Virus record (IMG/VR): IMGVR_UViG_3300028361_000143
Location: 1-20,954 of that record
Length of the DNA stretch: 20,954 nucleotides
Source: a virus
Strand: one strand, 5' to 3'
The notes beneath the pieces are model-generated. The model saw only the letters and a list, made by a program, of their open reading frames with translations. It did no database searches and had not been told where the DNA came from. Made by a program: the position numbers and the translations under genes. Below, piece by piece: positions 8,176-17,073 of the stretch; position 1 is the stretch's first letter, and each line of letters opens with the position of its first letter.

Positions 8176-8347
8176 AAGGGAAATATTACAAGCCGTTACA
8201 ACGGGAACAACCGCATGTACTGGAACCACGACCAGTTGTTATGTTATTATTCCCGATACTGGTGTCACGTATCAATTTAAGGTGGGATTGACTCAAGATA
8301 CTCGTGATATGGGATTCATGGATGCTTTCGTTGAACAAATAATATAA
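8162..8347 (+). CDS. Small hypothetical protein in the baseplate operon
   Basis: 61 residues. The ATG at 8162 lies inside the last 14 nt of the J-like gene in another frame, typical of coupled phage genes. The protein has a Thr/Gly-rich stretch (TTGTTACTGTTTS) with two Cys, then a strand pair CYVIIPDTGVTYQFKVG and an acidic C-terminus. The family is unknown. The operon position suggests a minor baseplate or tail component. Confidence 0.55.
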   Translation: MERIKREILQAVTTGTTACTGTTTSCYVIIPDTGVTYQFKVGLTQDTRDMGFMDAFVEQII

Positions 8348-8354
8348 TCACGAC

Positions 8355-8792
8355 ATGGCAAGGGGAACAACAAATAACAGCAGATTAATTGAACTCAAGA
8401 AATACGCAGTCGGTGTGTCTTTTACTCAACAATATTTTGGTAGCGGTTCACCAAGTAATGACGGAGTTGATTATCCGAATTCCGTTGAAGGTGATTATGT
8501 CACATATTATCTAGGTGGGATAAAATTTGTTGACGATATTAGCGAAGGCGTTACGACATTTAGTTATACACCACAGGGAACAAGTAGTCCAGATTTTATC
8601 GATGTACCGTATTATAAAGACCCCAATGAATCTAAAATCATCGGTAATCCTAAAATCAATAACGATGTATTTATTATCAGAGACCAGCAATCGGCTTTCG
8701 ATAAAAATTATAAACTGGAATACATTGAAAAAATGGTTGATTTGACGACATATGCTGGCGGTAAATATTTTAATGTTATAAACAACACATAA
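8355..8792 (+). CDS. Hypothetical baseplate-operon protein
   Basis: 145 residues, 7 nt after the previous stop. Composition is rich in Y, D, G and N with beta-strand character, for example YVTYYLGGIKFVDD, TTFSYTPQG and NNDVFIIRDQQSAF, as in many tail proteins. It has no Cys, signal peptide or recognised domain. It is probably a structural baseplate or tail component on the basis of neighbours. Confidence 0.6.
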   Translation: MARGTTNNSRLIELKKYAVGVSFTQQYFGSGSPSNDGVDYPNSVEGDYVTYYLGGIKFVDDISEGVTTFSYTPQGTSSPDFIDVPYYKDPNESKIIGNPKINNDVFIIRDQQSAFDKNYKLEYIEKMVDLTTYAGGKYFNVINNT

Positions 8793-8794
8793 AT

Positions 8795-8851
8795 ATGTCA
8801 AATCAATGTATATGTAAAGACTATTCAATGGATGAGATAAAAAAAAAATAA
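8795..8851 (+). CDS. Possible 18-residue peptide ending in a poly-A tract
   Basis: The ATG starts 2 nt after the previous stop. The frame reads MSNQCICKDYSMDEIKKK, ending at a TAA that follows ten consecutive A's. The tight spacing and CxC motif hint at a real small protein, but length alone cannot separate it from chance. Slipping in the A run does not join it to the next gene: the other two frames meet stops before the GTG at 8878. Confidence 0.3.
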   Translation: MSNQCICKDYSMDEIKKK

Positions 8852-8877
8852 TTTAAAAATATTTAACATTTCATAGA

Positions 8878-9783
8878 GTGAGCATTGGAGTATTTGGAAC
8901 AATAAGACCAGCAGATGTAAGCATTGATGATATCGATGTTTACTATAATTATGCACCCAATAGAGAATCAGAGGTGGAACCAATTCAGAAACTGGATTCC
9001 AATGAGATTTTAAGTTATAATTATCTGCCTGAAGAACAGGAAATTGTGGGAAGCGATAATATTTTAGAGGGTCTTTATAACATCAGTCTCCCCGCTGATG
9101 TTTTTTCGGAAATCGGAATATACACGTTATACCTTAAACCCAAAAGATTAACGGCAATAATAATTGATTGTAGTGTGCTTTCATCACTTCCCAGTGTCAA
9201 AGGAATTGTTCTGGACACCAATCAACTTCCCGAAGGACTTCGAGCAAATAATGCCTTACAGGGTTATCGTATTGAGTATATTGATACCACAACGAATCTG
9301 AAAACAAGAAATCTTGTGAGATATGTTGTGAGTTCAAATAAAGTGGTTCCTGTTAGTGAAAATATCGGGAATACGAGTCAGACCTCAACACGTTATAGGT
9401 TCGATGACAGCGGAACACTTTTATTTCTACAACTAACACCAAGTAGTTCATCGAACGTCAAACCCAATGCCACTCCGTTTATTGGTGTTCCAGACCAAAC
9501 CATAATTATATCGAACACTTTTTTCTCTCCACTGGTTATCGAAGTTAATTTGGTTGCCAATACAATTGATACGCTTTCCGATTTAGTTGGTGGTGAACAG
9601 GTAAAAGATGTTGACAACGGAATACTTACATATTATAATAGCGATAGAGTCATCACAAGACAGTTCAATATCTACGAAATTAAAGATGATGTCAACAACG
9701 TTCCACTATATGAAGTCAAGGAAAGACGAACAATTATCGATGAGACACAAAATTTTAATGACGTTATTGAAGACGTTCAGTAA
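8878..9783 (+). CDS. Hypothetical baseplate/tail structural protein
   Basis: 301 residues starting at GTG 8878; a TAA at 8854 in the same frame excludes a much longer N-terminus. The sequence is beta-rich: IGVFGTIRPADVSIDDIDVYYNY, LYNISLPADVFSEIGIYTLYLKP, TLLFLQLTPSSSSNVKPN. It ends in a charged part with EVKERRTIIDETQNF. No known domain is recognised. It closes the operon that carries the gp25-like and J-like genes and is followed by a terminator at 9806-9834, so it is likely a baseplate or tail-wedge component. Confidence 0.65.
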   Translation: MSIGVFGTIRPADVSIDDIDVYYNYAPNRESEVEPIQKLDSNEILSYNYLPEEQEIVGSDNILEGLYNISLPADVFSEIGIYTLYLKPKRLTAIIIDCSVLSSLPSVKGIVLDTNQLPEGLRANNALQGYRIEYIDTTTNLKTRNLVRYVVSSNKVVPVSENIGNTSQTSTRYRFDDSGTLLFLQLTPSSSSNVKPNATPFIGVPDQTIIISNTFFSPLVIEVNLVANTIDTLSDLVGGEQVKDVDNGILTYYNSDRVITRQFNIYEIKDDVNNVPLYEVKERRTIIDETQNFNDVIEDVQ

Positions 9784-9805
9784 CACCAAATTTTATTTCA
9801 TTAAG

Positions 9806-9834
9806 AAATCCCGATATAATTCATTGGGATTTTT
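9806..9834 (+). terminator. Intrinsic terminator ending the 5914-9783 operon
   Basis: AAATCCCGAT (9806-9815), loop ATAATTC, ATTGGGATTT (9823-9832), with one G-T pair, then T-rich sequence to 9840. The 5' arm is identical to that at 5852-5861. The next transcription element begins only about 10 nt further on. Confidence 0.8.
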
Positions 9835-9843
9835 CTTTTTATC

Positions 9844-9852
9844 GTATTTATA
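9844..9852 (+). promoter_or_regulatory. GTATTTATA element before the giant baseplate gene
   Basis: GTATTTATA lies 14 nt before the GTG at 9867, directly after the terminator at 9806-9834. The terminator plus element arrangement repeats that at 5852-5900. Confidence 0.55.
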
Positions 9853-9866
9853 GTAAATCATAGACA

Positions 9867-12800
9867 GTGGCAAAAGTAAAGGTAATTAATTCCAAACTCA
9901 ATGGTAACTTAAACGGCTCGTATTTCAACGATACGCCATCAAACACTATTTTTTCTTTTGGTAGGTTTTTCGTCACAACTAATTTCGATGATAAAACCAC
10001 GATTGATTATAGTAATACCCTGAGTTCTTTTGTTACTCCCGTTAATTTAGATAGTCTTGGAATCCAAGACAGGCAATCCGAGATAATGAATTTGTATAGT
10101 AATAATGCAGTTCTTAATCTCGATAAAACCGATTTAAATACTTTTGTTAAATTCGGTTCGGCATATGAGTTTCTCAGAGTGTCGATACAGAATGTGATTA
10201 CCAGATACCCGGGTTCGTTATTCGTTGATTCCCAGAAGCAAATTGGTGGAAACACCACATTTACGGGATTATCATATAATCAGGTCGAGAACATCTCAAC
10301 ATTTTACCTCTCAACAGGTGCTACTGTAAACAAATTTGGTCTGATTATTAACAACGGAAACGAAGAAATTCCAGATGGTAACGAATTGAAAAATCTTAAT
10401 TTATCATATGAAGATTATGTTGTCTGGTCTGGTCTTGAACCCAATAAATTGTTTAAAGTAGTTGGATACACGGGAAACACAGCTAAAAGTACCGCAAATT
10501 ATGATGGTACAGCAATACCGAAAATAAAGTACATCAGACTTCAGGTCGAAGGAAATCCGTTTGAGTCACTGGGAACTGGAACAACTGCTCAACAAGACTT
10601 CCATATACGTCCAAATAATGAGGTTTTCGAGGAATTCAGAGCACTTCTCGACCCATATGAACGTAACCTCGTTTCGAAAAGAAATGGCAGTAATGGGTTT
10701 GTATTTAAGTTAAAAGAACCCACGCTTCTCGAAGACGGGAAAATATTGTATTACGATAAAGAAGTGGTTTGGGTAACTAGTGACCAATATAATATCGATA
10801 TTAATAGTCCAAGTTATCAAAATTTTCTTACGATTGTCTTGACTATTGGTTCGAAATACGACCAGATTAAAACCGACCTCATCGCAAGATTTTTAACCCC
10901 AGCATCACTGAAAAACTATGATTTCACCGATGAGAAAAAAACCACGAAACTCCTGAGATTATATGGCAGGGAATTTGACCAGATGAAAGAATTTATCGAT
11001 TCATTGGTTTACATCAATAAAGTGACATACGATAAGAAAAACAATATACCTGACCAACTAATTCAAAACATGGCAAGAACCTTCGGTTGGGATTATTTTA
11101 ATCTTTTAAATGAGGGTGAGTTGGTTGAGAGTTTCTTAACTGTTGACGACACCGAAAGAGACCTTAACGAAAACGAATTACCAGCTGAAGTAGATATGGA
11201 ATTATGGAGACGCATATTAATGAATACCAGTTACTTCTGGAAATCAAAAGGTACTCGTCAGGCGATAAAATCTATTTTCTTGCTTATTGGAATTCCAGAA
11301 CCATTTATTAATATAACGGAATACGTATATACTGTTGATGGTAAAATCAACCCCAATACCGTTGCTTTAACAGCCAGAGACTTTCCAAGTAATTCTCTGC
11401 CGTATGATAATAGTGGATATCCTAAAGCACCACTTGAAACCAATGATTTCTTTTTCCAAATAAGTGGTGATACCGATAGTGGTCAAAGATATTTGGATGT
11501 CTTCCGTCAGGCTGGTTTCAACCTGAAACAGACCCCTGATAACAAGAAATCATGGATACGGACGGGTGCTACGACTCGTGAACACTACAGTACGTCACAA
11601 TATTATCAGGAAGACAGTAGACTGGTGATTAATACCAAGGAAATCGATATTGCGCTGGATACAACCAGAGGCATTGAATTCGATGTTTATGAATATATTC
11701 AAACCGACTTCGCTGCGAACAGCAGTGGTTACACGCTCCCGTATTCTTATGTGAATATCAGTAATGTTCCTCGCACTGGAAACACATTTAGTTTACCGAC
11801 AAGCGTGAATAATAAAAAACTTGGTGATATTGAGGTTAGGTATAATGGTATACTATTAAATGCACCGAGCACAGGTGATACCAATGGTTATACGAGCGGA
11901 AATACTGAAACTGTAGAAGCTGATTATACTGTTAATGGAAACACCTTCACAATACCAGAATTAAGTACTGGTGTCAGAGCTTCGGATGTTATTCAGGTCA
12001 CTCTTATTGATTCGGGTACGACAATTAGTAACGCTGCAACAAGTGCTATTACTGTTACATATATCGTTACTCGTGTTAAAGCTGAATTAAGTGGAACATA
12101 TGTACCATTACCAAGTTTTCCACGTGGAGATGTTCAACTCACAATTAATGGAATTGCGCTCACAAAAGGCACATCTCAATTCAGTGCTGATTATATCGTT
12201 GACCCAGCCAATTCAACAGGTGGGACTAATTATTTAATTATTCAGAATCCCGATGTCATCACGTTTTTAAATGCTAATCCAGATGTCCAGATTTCATACA
12301 TGGAAGTACAGGGAAGCAATGACATTAACCTGAGAAGCGAAGTCTTTAGAGTGGATAGCTTTAACAGTAGTAAGATATACTTCAATAACAGCGCAAATAA
12401 ATACGTGTATAGACTTAATTATAAGGTCAATAATGCCAGTGAGGTCAAGTTTCTGATTGACGGTATTGCATTGGAACCGTATCTGGATTACAGTGTAAAT
12501 GTGATGAGTCCATATGAAATCTTTTTACCACGAGGTATTCGATACGGTAGTGTGATTAGTGCGTATTATCTCGTGGGTGGACAAGGAGCGTTTGACCCTG
12601 TGATTAATGATGTGTTTGGTCTTGGAGATATTAGTGAATTATCGTTCTTGGAATTCCTTGAATTAATTCAGAGGAAAATGATTAACGCCAGAAACAGAAA
12701 AACGGTTACGGATTTCAAAGGTGGTTGGTATCCCGCTGTATTGGCAATATACGAAAAATACCTACAAAGAGCGGAACTTCCTAATGATGACCCGTTGCAG

Positions 12801-14558
12801 TCAAACGGATATACTTTCCAGAATCTGTATTCGTTTCTCGGTAAATATAATGCGTTTTTTCAGAGGTTCGTAGACCAGTTATTACCTGCCACAATTATAC
12901 GTAGACGTGGTGGATTACTTATTAGAAACACATTATTTACAAAACAAAAACACTGGTATAAAAGAGGGGTAAATGTGGCAAATACTGAAAATCTTAATTT
13001 CGATTTAAGAGGGAATCCAGTGGTGCAGTATCTCGGTAACGCAGGTAGTGTGTTCCAAATAATTCAAGGTGCATTACCACCTCCACCACCCCCACCACCA
13101 GTACCACCTGAAATGTATGTCGAAACCACACCCGGTGTGTTGGGTAGTCTCATAACTGGAGGTCGAAACATTCTTAATTATGATGAGGTTATTGAATATG
13201 GGATTGAATATAGGAAAACAACAACGAATAATTGGATAAAATCAACACTAACGACTTCATTAACACAAAACAGTTTCACACTAACCTTAACTGATTTAGA
13301 TGAGGGTGCAACATACCAATACAGGGCATTTGTTGAATCCGTTACATCGGGTTTTACGGGTAACACCTTATCGGCAACAACTCCACCACCACCACTACCA
13401 ACCCCAAGCGTTGAAACTAAAAGAGGTGGTACGACATTTGTTTACGAATATCCTCAAGGAAGTGGTGATTATTATGGTTTAATTCCAAGTACTGGTGGTG
13501 ATAATATTGTGCGCTATGCTGACGTTCAATATTATGGTATGCAATACAAAAAAGTGAATGATGTGACTTGGTTGCTTCAACCATCCACACCTTATTCTGG
13601 ACCACTCAATAACAATTCATGGAGTCAAAATATCGGTTTAATTGATACCGATTCAACTTATCAATACAGAGCATTCATTATTGTCGATGGTGTTACTTAT
13701 TATGGTATAAGCAGATTAACTACAACGCCGCCCGAACCATCAGATACACCTCCAGACGTAACGACATCACTAAGGACATTGGTTGGAGTAGATGGTACAT
13801 TATTTACATCAATACAAAACAAAATAGAAAATGGTGACCCGTCAACAATTATTACTCATGGTATTGCTTATACATCTAATAGTGCAAGAGCAACGGATAA
13901 TCTATTAAAAGTAGGAAGTACAGATGTGTTTACAAGTAGCGTAACTCTTACCCCCCCATTACCTGAAACACCGCTTAATTTTTCTCAAACCGTAAGTGGT
14001 TTGATACCAAACACACAATATTATTTCAGAGCATATGCCAGAAACGGTATTGGTGACGACAATATTGGTTATGGTGACATTAAAACCGTAACCACTAACG
14101 TACTAGCCAGTAAATTCGATATAAATGTTGAGGTTGTTTGGACTGGTGATAACAGTGGAGTACTCCATGGTGATGGGTTTACTGGAAAACTGGTGTTAAT
14201 GCAAAGCACAACACAAATACAGGAATATAATTTTGGACTTCCAGTGAATGATACCACAGAAACAGTGATATTTGCGAATCGAGACGCAACCCCAACCCCC
14301 AAATATAGCTTCAATTTAACCACCATTCAAATATTTTATGGTGGTAATCAAGAAGTGCCTGATATACGATGGAGAGATATAACACCGACAACTCCCGGTC
14401 CGTGGCAAAACACCGTTTTGATAACGAATGTCGATGAAAATAAAAAATCTTTTCAAGTACAGGTGAGCAATTCAGGTACACTTGAACTGGATGGTCCCCC
14501 TATCGAGTTAGGGCGAGACCGACCATCACTTGAACTGGATGGTCCAGCTATCGAGTAA
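9867..14558 (+). CDS. Giant baseplate/tail protein with P2-gpI-like segment, beta repeats and three Fn3-like domains
   Basis: 1563 residues from a GTG start, which is the first in-frame start after the promoter-like element. Residues 356-482 resemble the P2 gpI-type tail domain: LLRLYGREFDQMKEFIDSL, MARTFGWDYF (near 407) and WRRILMNTSYFWKSKGTRQA (ends near 463), then IFLLIGIPEPF. Between about 628 and 910 there are three beta modules of the form G-(I/V)-x-L-x(4-8)-DY-x-V... V-x-Y. A helical region follows, with LLPATIIRRRGGLLIRN. A run of eight prolines (about 1071) starts the adhesin part: three Fn3-like domains (1085-1170, 1180-1284, 1290-1405) with YQYRAFV, YQYRAFI and IPNTQYYFRAYARN. The last 155 residues form another beta domain ending in a duplicated LELDGP-(P/A)-IE tag. 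I infer a baseplate component whose C-terminus reaches outward to bind host glycans or fibres. Confidence 0.8.
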   Translation: MAKVKVINSKLNGNLNGSYFNDTPSNTIFSFGRFFVTTNFDDKTTIDYSNTLSSFVTPVNLDSLGIQDRQSEIMNLYSNNAVLNLDKTDLNTFVKFGSAYEFLRVSIQNVITRYPGSLFVDSQKQIGGNTTFTGLSYNQVENISTFYLSTGATVNKFGLIINNGNEEIPDGNELKNLNLSYEDYVVWSGLEPNKLFKVVGYTGNTAKSTANYDGTAIPKIKYIRLQVEGNPFESLGTGTTAQQDFHIRPNNEVFEEFRALLDPYERNLVSKRNGSNGFVFKLKEPTLLEDGKILYYDKEVVWVTSDQYNIDINSPSYQNFLTIVLTIGSKYDQIKTDLIARFLTPASLKNYDFTDEKKTTKLLRLYGREFDQMKEFIDSLVYINKVTYDKKNNIPDQLIQNMARTFGWDYFNLLNEGELVESFLTVDDTERDLNENELPAEVDMELWRRILMNTSYFWKSKGTRQAIKSIFLLIGIPEPFINITEYVYTVDGKINPNTVALTARDFPSNSLPYDNSGYPKAPLETNDFFFQISGDTDSGQRYLDVFRQAGFNLKQTPDNKKSWIRTGATTREHYSTSQYYQEDSRLVINTKEIDIALDTTRGIEFDVYEYIQTDFAANSSGYTLPYSYVNISNVPRTGNTFSLPTSVNNKKLGDIEVRYNGILLNAPSTGDTNGYTSGNTETVEADYTVNGNTFTIPELSTGVRASDVIQVTLIDSGTTISNAATSAITVTYIVTRVKAELSGTYVPLPSFPRGDVQLTINGIALTKGTSQFSADYIVDPANSTGGTNYLIIQNPDVITFLNANPDVQISYMEVQGSNDINLRSEVFRVDSFNSSKIYFNNSANKYVYRLNYKVNNASEVKFLIDGIALEPYLDYSVNVMSPYEIFLPRGIRYGSVISAYYLVGGQGAFDPVINDVFGLGDISELSFLEFLELIQRKMINARNRKTVTDFKGGWYPAVLAIYEKYLQRAELPNDDPLQSNGYTFQNLYSFLGKYNAFFQRFVDQLLPATIIRRRGGLLIRNTLFTKQKHWYKRGVNVANTENLNFDLRGNPVVQYLGNAGSVFQIIQGALPPPPPPPPVPPEMYVETTPGVLGSLITGGRNILNYDEVIEYGIEYRKTTTNNWIKSTLTTSLTQNSFTLTLTDLDEGATYQYRAFVESVTSGFTGNTLSATTPPPPLPTPSVETKRGGTTFVYEYPQGSGDYYGLIPSTGGDNIVRYADVQYYGMQYKKVNDVTWLLQPSTPYSGPLNNNSWSQNIGLIDTDSTYQYRAFIIVDGVTYYGISRLTTTPPEPSDTPPDVTTSLRTLVGVDGTLFTSIQNKIENGDPSTIITHGIAYTSNSARATDNLLKVGSTDVFTSSVTLTPPLPETPLNFSQTVSGLIPNTQYYFRAYARNGIGDDNIGYGDIKTVTTNVLASKFDINVEVVWTGDNSGVLHGDGFTGKLVLMQSTTQIQEYNFGLPVNDTTETVIFANRDATPTPKYSFNLTTIQIFYGGNQEVPDIRWRDITPTTPGPWQNTVLITNVDENKKSFQVQVSNSGTLELDGPPIELGRDRPSLELDGPAIE
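14479..14556 (+). repeat. Direct repeat encoding two copies of LELDGP-x-IE
   Basis: CACTTGAACTGGATGGTCC occurs at 14479-14497 and again at 14527-14545, and CTATCGAGT follows at the same offset in each (14500 and 14548). The period is 48 nt, or 16 codons, in frame. The second copy ends at the stop codon. This looks like a recent in-frame tandem duplication at the C-terminus. Confidence 0.85.
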
Positions 14559-14574
14559 TAAAAATAAAATAACC

Positions 14575-14583
14575 GTATTTATT
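14575..14583 (+). promoter_or_regulatory. GTATTTATT element before the 562-aa fibre-like gene
   Basis: GTATTTATT lies 15 nt before the ATG at 14599. It matches the elements at 279, 5892 and 9844 in all but the last base. No terminator is visible between the preceding stop at 14558 and this site, so readthrough is also possible. Confidence 0.45.
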
Positions 14584-14598
14584 AGAAAGAAAGTTTAA

Positions 14599-16287
14599 AT
14601 GGCGTTTATAGATAAAAAAAATCCAGTTGTAATCAATATTAAATTGACTTCACATGGCAGAGAATTACTCGCAGCAGGTGAATTGGATTTCAAGTATTAT
14701 GGCATCGGTGACAGTGAAATCGATTACAAGTTCAATGCCGAGGTAAATGCTGATGATACAGAATATACGGCATTCGATGCTGGTATATTACAACCAGCTG
14801 ATAATAATCCTGAAATGATTTCGTTTATCACAAGAAATGTTACTGGTGATAGCCTTAATGAACTTTCAAGCGTACCAGTTACTGCTTATAATGTTGAGAA
14901 TCAGGTTGATTCTCTGGGATTCTTTAGTAATCTCGGTACAACACCCAGTTTTATTACCGATAGTAATCACGTGAAACAACCCGACATAAAAATTGCGATG
15001 ACGGGTGTTACGGGTGGAAACACGTTGAAATTGGTGAAGGGACCGAGTTACGGCACAAGTGGAGAAGAACCTGCCGTGGGGGACTTATTACTCGTGAAAT
15101 GGACAACCAGTGGAGACACCACGGAACACACAATAAACACCTCACAACCACAACAATATCTCTGGTATCAGATTACAGGAATAACATCAGGAACACTTGC
15201 TGCCGATAATATTATTGTGGAATTAGACCGAGTAATTCCTAATTTTAGTGGCATGAGTTTGGCTTCAGACCTATATGCAGGTGCACTCGTATATTATAGT
15301 GAAATCAGCTTCAGTGGTGCGAGTGTATTTAACCTAACTCCGACACAATATGTTGATGAATCCGTACTGTCTTTCTTGGAAAACAGTCAGTGTCCCACAA
15401 TCGTATTTCCTTATTGGAATCTAAGCATTATTCATACCCAAGAAATAGCTGGTGTACAACCCAGTGATTTAAAATATACGCAATTCAAAAACAGAAAATT
15501 TGGTGGGTTCGTATCATACATACAGAATCAAGCACCCGTTAATAAAAGATTGGGTGTCGTGCACTACACCAATAGTAGTCCTGCAAATGTATATGCCGAG
15601 GGATTTCTATTAGATACATTGGAACTCGATATCCCCACAATAATGTGGCATAAATCTTCAACACCTGTAATGGGTGCGACATTCATCCCATATGGTAGTC
15701 CAAAATTATTGACAGGGGCAACCAAATCACTTAATACCACATATTATGACTTAGTAGATAAAAACAACACCAGTATTATCGTGGGTAAGGTTTTCAATGA
15801 ATTGAAACTCGTGGTAATTGAAGACCAAGAATTACTGTATGCGATGGAGTATAAATCAAACCGAAACTTTACGTTACCGAATTATAATGCCGATACCAAT
15901 ACGATAATATTTGGTTCTGGTGGTGGTGGGGGGACAAATGTGACTTGGACTACACCTGAAAACGATACATATGCGAGTTATGTTGGTGGAAACCTGAGTT
16001 GCATTGTATCTCAGGAATATTGTCATAGTGCCAAAAATTGGACGGCATTCCCAAGTGGTTCAAGTATATCTCTTGGTGGTATTAGCGATGCGGGATATCG
16101 TGTGTATGTATGTAATACCGAAGATGGTGAGGATAGCTATACCGAATTATGTGCCAAAAACATAGTGACCAATACAACAATAAGTATAGATGATGCTGAT
16201 ACCAGTGATGAAGAAACTTACAGCGTAACTATAGGACCAATAAACGGCACTCAAGGAATTATATTCTGTGGGTGTATATATTGCTAA
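14599..16287 (+). CDS. Fibre-like structural protein with Cys-rich C-terminus
   Basis: 562 residues. The N-terminus, IDKKNPVVINIKLTSHGREL followed by LAAGELDFKYYGIGDSEIDY, resembles attachment domains of tail-fibre proteins, where a 'T--G---L--G-----Y--IGD' phrase is common. A long beta-rich middle follows. A glycine linker, GSGGGGGTN, occurs near residue 438, and after it lies a separate module of about 115 residues with seven Cys, ending in FCGCIYC, the last residue being Cys. I infer a tail-fibre or baseplate spike protein whose tip module may be stabilised by metal or disulfides. It follows the giant gene and precedes another fibre-like gene by 10 nt. No catalytic motif is seen. Alternative: a whisker or decoration protein. 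Confidence 0.65.
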   Translation: MAFIDKKNPVVINIKLTSHGRELLAAGELDFKYYGIGDSEIDYKFNAEVNADDTEYTAFDAGILQPADNNPEMISFITRNVTGDSLNELSSVPVTAYNVENQVDSLGFFSNLGTTPSFITDSNHVKQPDIKIAMTGVTGGNTLKLVKGPSYGTSGEEPAVGDLLLVKWTTSGDTTEHTINTSQPQQYLWYQITGITSGTLAADNIIVELDRVIPNFSGMSLASDLYAGALVYYSEISFSGASVFNLTPTQYVDESVLSFLENSQCPTIVFPYWNLSIIHTQEIAGVQPSDLKYTQFKNRKFGGFVSYIQNQAPVNKRLGVVHYTNSSPANVYAEGFLLDTLELDIPTIMWHKSSTPVMGATFIPYGSPKLLTGATKSLNTTYYDLVDKNNTSIIVGKVFNELKLVVIEDQELLYAMEYKSNRNFTLPNYNADTNTIIFGSGGGGGTNVTWTTPENDTYASYVGGNLSCIVSQEYCHSAKNWTAFPSGSSISLGGISDAGYRVYVCNTEDGEDSYTELCAKNIVTNTTISIDDADTSDEETYSVTIGPINGTQGIIFCGCIYC

Positions 16288-16297
16288 TTAAAATAAA

Positions 16298-17035
16298 ATG
16301 GCAGCAAGCGGACACACAATATTCATAACATACGTACTAATACCAACAGGTAATACTGTTGGAAGTGGTTATCAGCAACCTATTCACTGTAATTACGTCA
16401 AAAAATTACAAGCCACGGCAGCTAACCCATATATAACCGAAGTTAATCTGAATTTCCCAAACCCAAAGGATTTTAATTTTCTTAATGCCGATATTACTAC
16501 TGGTACTGGGTACACAATGAATTGTATTCATGCCGTGGTTCAGATTGTCGATAATCAATCGTTTGCAACTATAAATGATGTTGTTCCCGATGCCAGTGCG
16601 TGGAAATATTTTGATATTAGTAACCAAGTAAGCGGATATACAGGTGTTCTTACACCAGCAAATCTAACCGCACAGGTATTTAAAATCTCATTATATAATT
16701 ATGATACCTATTCGGGATATACTTTAAATTACCTCAACTATCCTTCAAGTAGTCAAGTAGATAATCTGAGCTTTGGTGATGTGACGTATTTCTTTGGAAA
16801 CCTAACCACTAAAATCAAAGCCGATGTCTACACTATGGACATCGGTATTGACCTGCCTTTGGATGAGTTCAACTCCAGCACTAATTTGAGTTGGGATGGT
16901 GGTGAAACCGTCTTTATTAGTGAAGTCGGTATTTATGACAGTAACAGGAATTTAGTGGCAATCGGTAAATTAAACGACCCCGTACCAAAAGACTCTACGA
17001 TTTCCAGAACAATTGTTTTTGCTGTTGATTTCTAA
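16298..17035 (+). CDS. Fibre- or baseplate-associated structural protein
   Basis: 245 residues, beta-rich, with two Cys in the N-terminal half (HCNYVKK and MNCIHAVV). The last 50 residues, WDGGETVFISEVGIYDSNRN followed by LVAIGKLNDPVPKD, resemble the closing strands of phage tail-fibre and baseplate proteins, where 'EVGIYD--N-LVAIGK' recurs. It begins 10 nt after the previous gene and is probably cotranscribed with it. Function is inferred from this motif and context only. I see no terminator after it: the 61-nt gap to 17097 is A/T-rich and holds a GTATTTATT element. Confidence 0.6.
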   Translation: MAASGHTIFITYVLIPTGNTVGSGYQQPIHCNYVKKLQATAANPYITEVNLNFPNPKDFNFLNADITTGTGYTMNCIHAVVQIVDNQSFATINDVVPDASAWKYFDISNQVSGYTGVLTPANLTAQVFKISLYNYDTYSGYTLNYLNYPSSSQVDNLSFGDVTYFFGNLTTKIKADVYTMDIGIDLPLDEFNSSTNLSWDGGETVFISEVGIYDSNRNLVAIGKLNDPVPKDSTISRTIVFAVDF

Positions 17036-17073
17036 AAAAATCACATAAATCTATAATTTTTTATAATTTCTTA

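Noticed and set aside
8795-9783. Frameshift at the A10 tract joining the 18-residue ORF to the gene at 8878
   Set aside because: Both other frames meet stops before 8878 (TAA soon after the run, and TAG near 8874), and the downstream frame has a TAA at 8854.
13078-13110. Proline-codon run as a simple sequence repeat or regulatory element
   Set aside because: It is in frame inside a continuous gene and fits a domain linker, so it is described there rather than as a separate repeat.
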